From contig SAUG01000149.1 of NCBI GenBank assembly GCA_011316305.1, forward strand, positions 36,136 through 100,135: a DNA stretch of 64,000 nucleotides, read 5' to 3'. Both the position numbers and the translations under genes were made by a program. The notes under the pieces are model-generated. The model was given only the letters and a program-made list of their open reading frames with translations, was not told the DNA's origin and made no database searches. Of the stretch, positions 58,697 through 64,000 are shown in pieces. Positions within the stretch are counted from its first letter, which is position 1, and every line of letters starts with the position of its first letter. The stretch comes from Rusavskia elegans (taxonomy: Eukaryota; Ascomycota; Lecanoromycetes; Teloschistales; Teloschistaceae).

Positions 58697-59841
58697 GAGT
58701 GATGTGCGTAGGTATTTGAGGGGTGAGTCGAACGGCTAGGCGATGTCATAAAAATAAACTTGATTCGGTGCTTTACTCGATATGGTTTTACAACAGAAAT
58801 GAAACCAGGCGGCTTGTCCATTCTTATCTCCTACCACGAGAAATCATTTCCTCATGATCGACAGCCGATACCTCGGTGTGGGATACCGCGTTCACGATCA
58901 TCTGAGCATTACTGTATAGCGGCTTGGTATGCTGGTATAGAGAGAGAGTACAGTTGTTGTGGCATGTGATTTCGTACTTCGATTCGAAAGCTTTTTCGCA
59001 AAAACGAAGTTGTTGCGAGTAACCGCTTGTAGCGCCATATCGACCGAGTAGGGTTCGTTGGAGAATGGCATAGGGTTAAAGCGGCTGTTGAGAGGGGGGG
59101 GAGTGGGAAGGGTAAGGTAGGTAGGTAGGTATTGTAAGTCATCGCGCCACATGTATACTGCCAAAAACACGGGGTGAAGTTCGCGCTATAGTGCAAATCC
59201 AGCTACTTTACCTATCTTTTCCACCCTTACTATCGTCAACGAAAGAAAAAATCTCGCATCCTTTATCTCATGCACTTCCCGTTAATATATATACCTATTC
59301 CCTGCAATAACCGGCTATATACGTCCGTTATTTTCACTTGCAAAATATAGTGAAATGGGACCACTGTTTTGTTATTACTGCATTCGGTCCTTCTCTACTC
59401 ATTATCTTCACCGATTCTATCCCGTACGATTTCTGAGACATACACTGCACTCCACACCAACGCTAAGGATCTCCAATTATAAGTTCCAACTCATGCTTGT
59501 ATGAGTCTATACCATCTCGGCAAAGCTAGCTGTTAAATACGAAAACATGACGGTAGCCGATCTGCCCTTTCGAAATCAACATATATCCAACCAATGCAAA
59601 TGATATCTAGTTAGGGGCCTTTCTAAGGGATGTCAATGCTTACGTCAGCAGTCGAAGCGGGAAACGTGATTCGTCACTAAAACCTGTAGGCATCAGCACA
59701 CAGACCTGTTGGCTCGCAGTCGATGATATGAGTCAACTATCGTCAGTCTCCTCACTGATCGGCGTTGTCGGTCGAGATGATCCATTCGTGAGATGATCCG
59801 TTCGTGAGACTCATCATTGAACCAGTGATACACTCGAGAGT
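58697..59841. other. Gene-free interval
   Basis: 1.15 kb with only short ORFs and simple-sequence tracts (G run and GTAG repeats at 59091-59134). No feature recognised. Confidence 0.55.
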
Positions 59842-60747
59842 ATGGCAAGTCCAGATCCCCCGAAACCAAGCAAGGCATCTACATACCCTGAACCGCTCGT
59901 TATACCACCTCTCCGAGATCACAGGCAGACGTTCATCATTCTGCACGGACGTGGATCTAATGGTGTGACTTTTGGCCCTCCTTTTCTCGATACCCAAGTT
60001 ACCGAATCGCAGACATTACGGTCCTGCTTTCCATGCGCTCAATTCATCTTTCCTACCGCTTCGAGGCGTCGCGCGCAGATTTATCATCGCTCGGTCATCA
60101 ACCAATGGTTTGACAACTGGTCCTTGCAGACCCCCGATGAGCGGACAGAATTGCAGGTTCAGGGTTTGCGGGAGACGAGCGCCTATATCCATTCCCTGCT
60201 TCAGAGTGCAATTCATCAAGTAGGGCCGGAGAATGTCGTGCTTGGCGGCTTGAGTCAGGGCTGTGCTACAGCTTTGATTGCGCTGCTCACGTGGGATGGC
60301 GAGCCCATCGCAGCGGGATTCGGTATGTGTGGTTGGCTGCCTTTTCGTAAGCAGATGGAGGATATTGTTATTGCCAACGAGCACAGTGTGGAAAACGCGA
60401 ATGGTGGTGATGATGATCTGTTCGAGACTTTTGGAGAAGCTGTTGGGGATGACGACGATGATGCACCCACCCAGGCCATCGCCTTTCTGAAAGAGGAATT
60501 AGCGATGTCGCCTGCAGGCCGCTCAACGGCGGTCCAACAGGTGCCATTGTTTTTAGGCCATGGGGTTGACGATGAGAAGGTACCGGCAGAACTTGGCCGG
60601 GAGGCGGTGAACTGTCTTAAGCGTCTCAGAGTAAACATTGAGTGGCGTGAGTATGACGGACTGGATCATTGGTACTCGGGCACGATGTTATTTGATTTAG
60701 TGAACAACTTGAGAAGCATGACTAGCTGGGGACATACACAAGATTAG
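59842..60747 (+). CDS. Alpha/beta hydrolase, acyl-protein thioesterase/carboxylesterase-like
   Basis: 301-aa single-exon hydrolase of the phospholipase/carboxylesterase family. Oxyanion region FIILHGRGSNG; nucleophile elbow GGLSQGCA (Ser in GLSQG); acid GHGVDDEKVP (Asp after GHG); catalytic His in YDGLDHWYSG. A 40-residue acidic insertion (GGDDDLFETFGEAVGDDDDDAP) before the acid residue distinguishes it from standard acyl-protein thioesterases. No signal peptide, so probably cytosolic. Close relatives occur widely in fungi outside biosynthetic clusters. It lies 1.1 kb downstream of the release-less NRPS-like gene in the same direction, so a role in product release is possible but only inferred from position. 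Confidence 0.88.
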   Translation: MASPDPPKPSKASTYPEPLVIPPLRDHRQTFIILHGRGSNGVTFGPPFLDTQVTESQTLRSCFPCAQFIFPTASRRRAQIYHRSVINQWFDNWSLQTPDERTELQVQGLRETSAYIHSLLQSAIHQVGPENVVLGGLSQGCATALIALLTWDGEPIAAGFGMCGWLPFRKQMEDIVIANEHSVENANGGDDDLFETFGEAVGDDDDDAPTQAIAFLKEELAMSPAGRSTAVQQVPLFLGHGVDDEKVPAELGREAVNCLKRLRVNIEWREYDGLDHWYSGTMLFDLVNNLRSMTSWGHTQD

Positions 60748-60895
60748 TGAGCCGAGCGGGTGATGAGATCGGAGATCTAGTCATGCCATTCCGAACCGAT
60801 TTTTCTGTCGATTATTGGCGCTGCTAAGGCCGTAATCTCCAGGGATTGGTGCGTTGCTTTTTGTGTTCGTCCGTTGAACATGCTAGCAGATCCAG

Positions 60896-61771
60896 TCACC
60901 ATACCAGATCTCGAGCATGGAGTATGAAGGCCAATTCCATCAAGCACGGCTGCAGAATCCGATCAACGACATTGTCTTGGATCCATCCAGACTGCCAGTC
61001 AGGCCAACACAAAGCTTTCACAAATTCCCAGTAGTCGGGGTAGAAGCCCGAGAACTCCCAGTCGAGTATTGCCACTACATTACCGTCACGTACAAGAATG
61101 TTTCTCGGGGCCAGATCATTAAGGGTGGAGACGATATCATATTCTGGCATTGCGCGGATAAATCTCACAACCCTTTCGGTCCATGTATTGCGACCTCTTG
61201 CTTCCAAAGCTCTCACCAGGCCGTCGTTGAATGCCGTTTCCGAGTCATAAGGCCCATAGCTTGCTTTGTCTTCCCCGTCGAAGAACTGGTCTGCGCAACA
61301 AGTTCCATCCACGGAGCCAATAAACGTTCCCTTGATCTGACGTAATTGTTGCAAGAATCCTTTCAATTGGGATACGATGTGCTCCTTTTGCACCTCGCTG
61401 CAGGTATCCCAGACTTCGTTAAGAGGCCGGCCATCGATGTAATCCAGTAGGATACACACGCGCTTCGTCTCTGGCTGGACGAAAGCATCGATGACTTCAG
61501 GGACAGGGATGGAGGTTTTCGAACGGACGAAGCGCATTGATGCTGCCTCGGTGAGGCGAATACCATCACCGGTTTTGGCCACGGTGGTGGGATTGATCAG
61601 ACGAACATAGGAAGCTGCGTCAGGCGCGATGGTCGGGGCTTCCAACAGCTGATGTTGAGTGACGGAAGTAGCAATATGGCTAGGATCGATAGTGCTAGTG
61701 GTGGGTATTTGTGTTTTGCCCTCTAACCGCGCCTCACGGGCACGCAAGACGTGTTTCAACAACCTATTCAT
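60896..61771 (-). CDS. Aminoglycoside phosphotransferase-like kinase-fold protein
   Basis: 291-aa intron-less protein of the fungal APH family. The ATG at 61771 is the first true Met. Features: PTTVAKTGDGIRLTEAASMRFV (N-lobe with the ATP-anchoring Lys), SIPVPEVIDAF, CILLDYIDGRPLNEVWD (hinge), and a C-lobe with LNDLAPRNILV (217-227) and AILDWEFSGFYPDYWEFVKA. The Brenner motif is normally HGDLAPRN; here His and Gly are Leu217 and Asn218, while Asp219, Asn224 and the metal-binding Asp237 are kept. Activity may be reduced or altered. Fungal members are mostly uncharacterised. Convergent with the hydrolase gene (148 bp between stops) and divergent from the FAD monooxygenase. Confidence 0.88.
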   Translation of the reverse strand: MNRLLKHVLRAREARLEGKTQIPTTSTIDPSHIATSVTQHQLLEAPTIAPDAASYVRLINPTTVAKTGDGIRLTEAASMRFVRSKTSIPVPEVIDAFVQPETKRVCILLDYIDGRPLNEVWDTCSEVQKEHIVSQLKGFLQQLRQIKGTFIGSVDGTCCADQFFDGEDKASYGPYDSETAFNDGLVRALEARGRNTWTERVVRFIRAMPEYDIVSTLNDLAPRNILVRDGNVVAILDWEFSGFYPDYWEFVKALCWPDWQSGWIQDNVVDRILQPCLMELAFILHARDLVW

Positions 61772-62330
61772 CACAGACTGTATTTGGACGGCGTTTCAAA
61801 CGGGCGTCGACTTGGACTGAGCCCCAAAATTGCCTATCCACATCGGATGACCAAGATGGAGTTGGCCGATGAAGCGTGATTAGTAAGCCGCCAAGCAATA
61901 CGAGTACCCAGGTATGACATCATGGTTGAGATCTCTGTGTGTCTCGACCCACTGTTGCCAAATCATCGTTAGCTCGGCTGCGAAGTATCTGCAGCGATTA
62001 TCAATTATACTTGAGCTGTGAGGTTTCTCCCACGTCTCCAAATTTTCTGACCGCTTCCTGACGGCTTTCTGACTGCTTTTGTCTGTCTGACAGCCGTATT
62101 CGTGCCCGCGATTTGTTAGTACGAGTACGGTATGTTTCAGACTACCTTACCCTCTGCCTCAACAAAAGAGGGGCCAGGCGTAGAAACCGGCATTAAGGGC
62201 CACGGTCATAAAAGTGAGATTATGTCTCGATTCGAGACCATGTTTTTTTAAAACTCTTTCTCTCCATCCGGACCATCAACACCACGAAGATAGAACACTG
62301 GACTTCAATTTCCTAAAAAAAACCCTCCAA
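61772..62330. promoter_or_regulatory. Divergent promoter, APH-like / FAD monooxygenase 2
   Basis: 559 bp between divergent start codons; no specific site recognised. Confidence 0.5.
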
Positions 62331-63542
62331 ATGCCACGAGTGATCATCTCCGGAGCCGGTATCGCAGGTACTGTGCTTGCATACTGGCTTGGGAAGAATG
62401 GCTTCCAGGTCGTTGTCGTCGAAAGATCGTTGTCGAGTACTCAATCAGGTCAGATCATTGACGTCGAAGGACCAGCTCAAGAAATCGTTACGAGAATGGG
62501 CCTTATGGAGGACATCAAATCCAAGGTAACCCATGAGGCTGGCATTCGGTTCGTTGACGACTCAGGTCGAGAATTCGCCCTCTTTCCCGTCGGTACGACA
62601 GGGGTTTCGAATGAGATTGAAATCATGAGACCGGCTCTGGCAGGTGTTCTCCTTGCAGCCGCAGACAGCTCCCCCAACGTTGAATTCCGCAATGGCTGCA
62701 CCGTCCAGGGTGTACAGCAAACTGCGGTCGAGGTCATCGTTGACATCCACAACAAAGCCACCGATACAACTTCCCAGGAGCGCTTCGATATCCTCGTTGC
62801 GTCGGATGGCCTGCGTTCACCAACTCGCGACCTCATTCTGCCATTATCTGAGAAAGAATCCTGCCTAAAATCTGTCAAGGTCTTTGCAGCTTTCTTCTCA
62901 ATCCCCGCCGAGCCTCATGACAGACCATACGCCAACCTCTACCAGGCGCCCGGTCGAAGGTCTGCATTCACCAAACCTTGGACAGAGCAAGAAACATCAG
63001 CGTATCTCACCTATTGCAAGTATAATCAGAGTCTTCATGATGCAAGGGAATCTCGAGATGTCAGTCTGCAGAAAACGACATTGGCAGGTATCTTCCAAGG
63101 TCTCGGCTGGGAAACCGATCGACTCGTCAATGGAATGATGGAAGCGCAAAACTTCTACTTTGAAGAGATTTCTCAAGTGAAGCTGAACAAATGGTCGCAA
63201 GGCCGATGTGTTCTGCTCGGCGACACGGCCTACTGTCCATCACCACTGACGGGCCAGGGCACCAACCTGGCTATTTTGGGTGCGTACGTCCTTGCTTCCA
63301 AATTAGTCAAGTACGGCGACAATCCAAGAAAAGCATTCGAAGAATACGAACGGGACCTCAGACCGTATGTGAACAAGGTGCAACCCATTCCGCTCGGAGG
63401 CTATCTGCCACTGTTGGTCAATCCCGACACCAGCTGGGGTCTACGGATACAACGATTCATTTTGGGCTGGATATCATGGTTTCAGCCCTGGAAGTATTTT
63501 CCTGATCTCAAGAATGTGCCATACAATCTGCCGGTCTTCTAA
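62331..63542 (+). CDS. FAD-dependent monooxygenase (second, TetX/PHBH-like)
   Basis: 403-aa intron-less group A flavin monooxygenase. The ATG at 62331 sits directly before the FAD-binding Rossmann motif VIISGAGIAGTVLAYWLGKNGFQVVVVERS; the frame upstream has no ATG. Further motifs: ILVASDGLRSPTRD (DG motif) and CVLLGDTAYCPSPLTGQGTNLAILGAYVLASKL (GD motif). The C-terminus (RIQRFILGWISWFQPWKYF) is amphipathic and could associate with membranes. The enzyme would hydroxylate an aromatic or enol substrate using NAD(P)H and O2. It shares a divergent promoter with the APH-like gene and may belong with the NRPS-like locus, but could equally be independent. Confidence 0.9.
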   Translation: MPRVIISGAGIAGTVLAYWLGKNGFQVVVVERSLSSTQSGQIIDVEGPAQEIVTRMGLMEDIKSKVTHEAGIRFVDDSGREFALFPVGTTGVSNEIEIMRPALAGVLLAAADSSPNVEFRNGCTVQGVQQTAVEVIVDIHNKATDTTSQERFDILVASDGLRSPTRDLILPLSEKESCLKSVKVFAAFFSIPAEPHDRPYANLYQAPGRRSAFTKPWTEQETSAYLTYCKYNQSLHDARESRDVSLQKTTLAGIFQGLGWETDRLVNGMMEAQNFYFEEISQVKLNKWSQGRCVLLGDTAYCPSPLTGQGTNLAILGAYVLASKLVKYGDNPRKAFEEYERDLRPYVNKVQPIPLGGYLPLLVNPDTSWGLRIQRFILGWISWFQPWKYFPDLKNVPYNLPVF

Positions 63543-64000
63543 ACCCTCGACGTAGTTAATGTCTCGTATCATTCAGAAATATGCCTGGACAGATATCACT
63601 TGTCTTCGTGGAAGAAAATTGACTTAGGGAATTGAAGCCCTGCCATTGTCCCGCTTCCACAAGAGTTGACCATCAAGCACCTCGCAGAGAGAAGCTGTAT
63701 GATTGCACCCTTCTGCCAAAGAACGTCAGCAAGCAGGCTGGATAACGGGGGCCAACTCTGAAGCTGATTGAAATAGAATATGAGTGCAATCACAGGTCAC
63801 AGTTTAGTTGCATATATTTCTTAACGATACCCCGATTTAGGTTATCGCTGTGTATCGATTACTTGGACTTTTCAACTTAGCTGTCTATCAAATATTCGTG
63901 GAGGGTCTGTCACCTATATTGCCATTGTCTTTAACACAGAGAGACACGTCTAGTGACGCTGCATGTATCGAACTCTCAATCGAATGCCACAACTGGGGGG
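63543..64000. other. Right-end flank
   Basis: 458 bp downstream of the monooxygenase without a recognisable gene; the window ends here. Confidence 0.55.

Noticed and set aside
1..64000. CRISPR array, rRNA or prokaryotic mobile element
   Set aside because: No regularly spaced direct repeats with unique spacers and no rRNA-like sequence; gene structure is eukaryotic throughout.

Overview
The window is nuclear DNA of a filamentous ascomycete (Pezizomycotina). The evidence is genes on both strands cut by short GT-AG introns (about 40-95 nt), C/G-ending codon preference, a conidiation protein Con-6 gene, a Zn2Cys6 regulator and a non-reducing polyketide synthase. I cannot place it to class or genus. 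No tRNA, rRNA, CRISPR or prokaryotic feature is visible. Exon coordinates given inside entries were read by eye; for most multi-exon genes the exon lengths add up to an intact reading frame.

Left flank (1-16.3 kb): the 5' part of an MFS transporter cut by the window edge, an SDR oxidoreductase, a small unknown protein, Con-6, a putative secreted protein, a broken MYND-finger gene, an unusual caspase-like/retropepsin-like protein and a 306-bp MITE-like element. Large gene-poor stretches with decayed coding remnants lie between them.

Core (16.3-44.1 kb): an aromatic polyketide cluster. Order: SDR(-), methyltransferase(+), SDR(-), FAD monooxygenase(+), NR-PKS (SAT-KS-AT-PT-ACP-ACP-TE, +), AflR-type Zn2Cys6 regulator(-), BBE-type FAD oxidase without signal peptide(-), cytochrome P450(-), SDR(+, possibly frameshifted), NmrA-like reductase(+) and a second BBE-type oxidase with a signal peptide(+). 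The PKS would make and release an aromatic polyketide. The monooxygenase, P450, SDRs, NmrA-like enzyme, methyltransferase and two flavin oxidases would then tailor it. TCG-N5-CGA motifs (the AflR recognition pattern) occur in four cluster promoters, and two CGG-N8-CCG palindromes sit directly upstream of the regulator. No dedicated transporter is present. The product is not deducible from sequence alone.

Spacer (44.1-49.2 kb): no intact gene, but a decayed ORF and several small inverted repeats. It separates the cluster from two housekeeping genes: cytosolic phenylalanyl-tRNA synthetase alpha and an EDEM-type GH47 protein with a PA domain.

Right flank (55-63.5 kb): a 1198-aa single-module NRPS-like enzyme (adenylation-thiolation-condensation, no release domain), then an acyl-thioesterase-like alpha/beta hydrolase, a degenerate aminoglycoside-phosphotransferase-like protein and a second FAD monooxygenase. 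Together they may form a second small biosynthetic locus.
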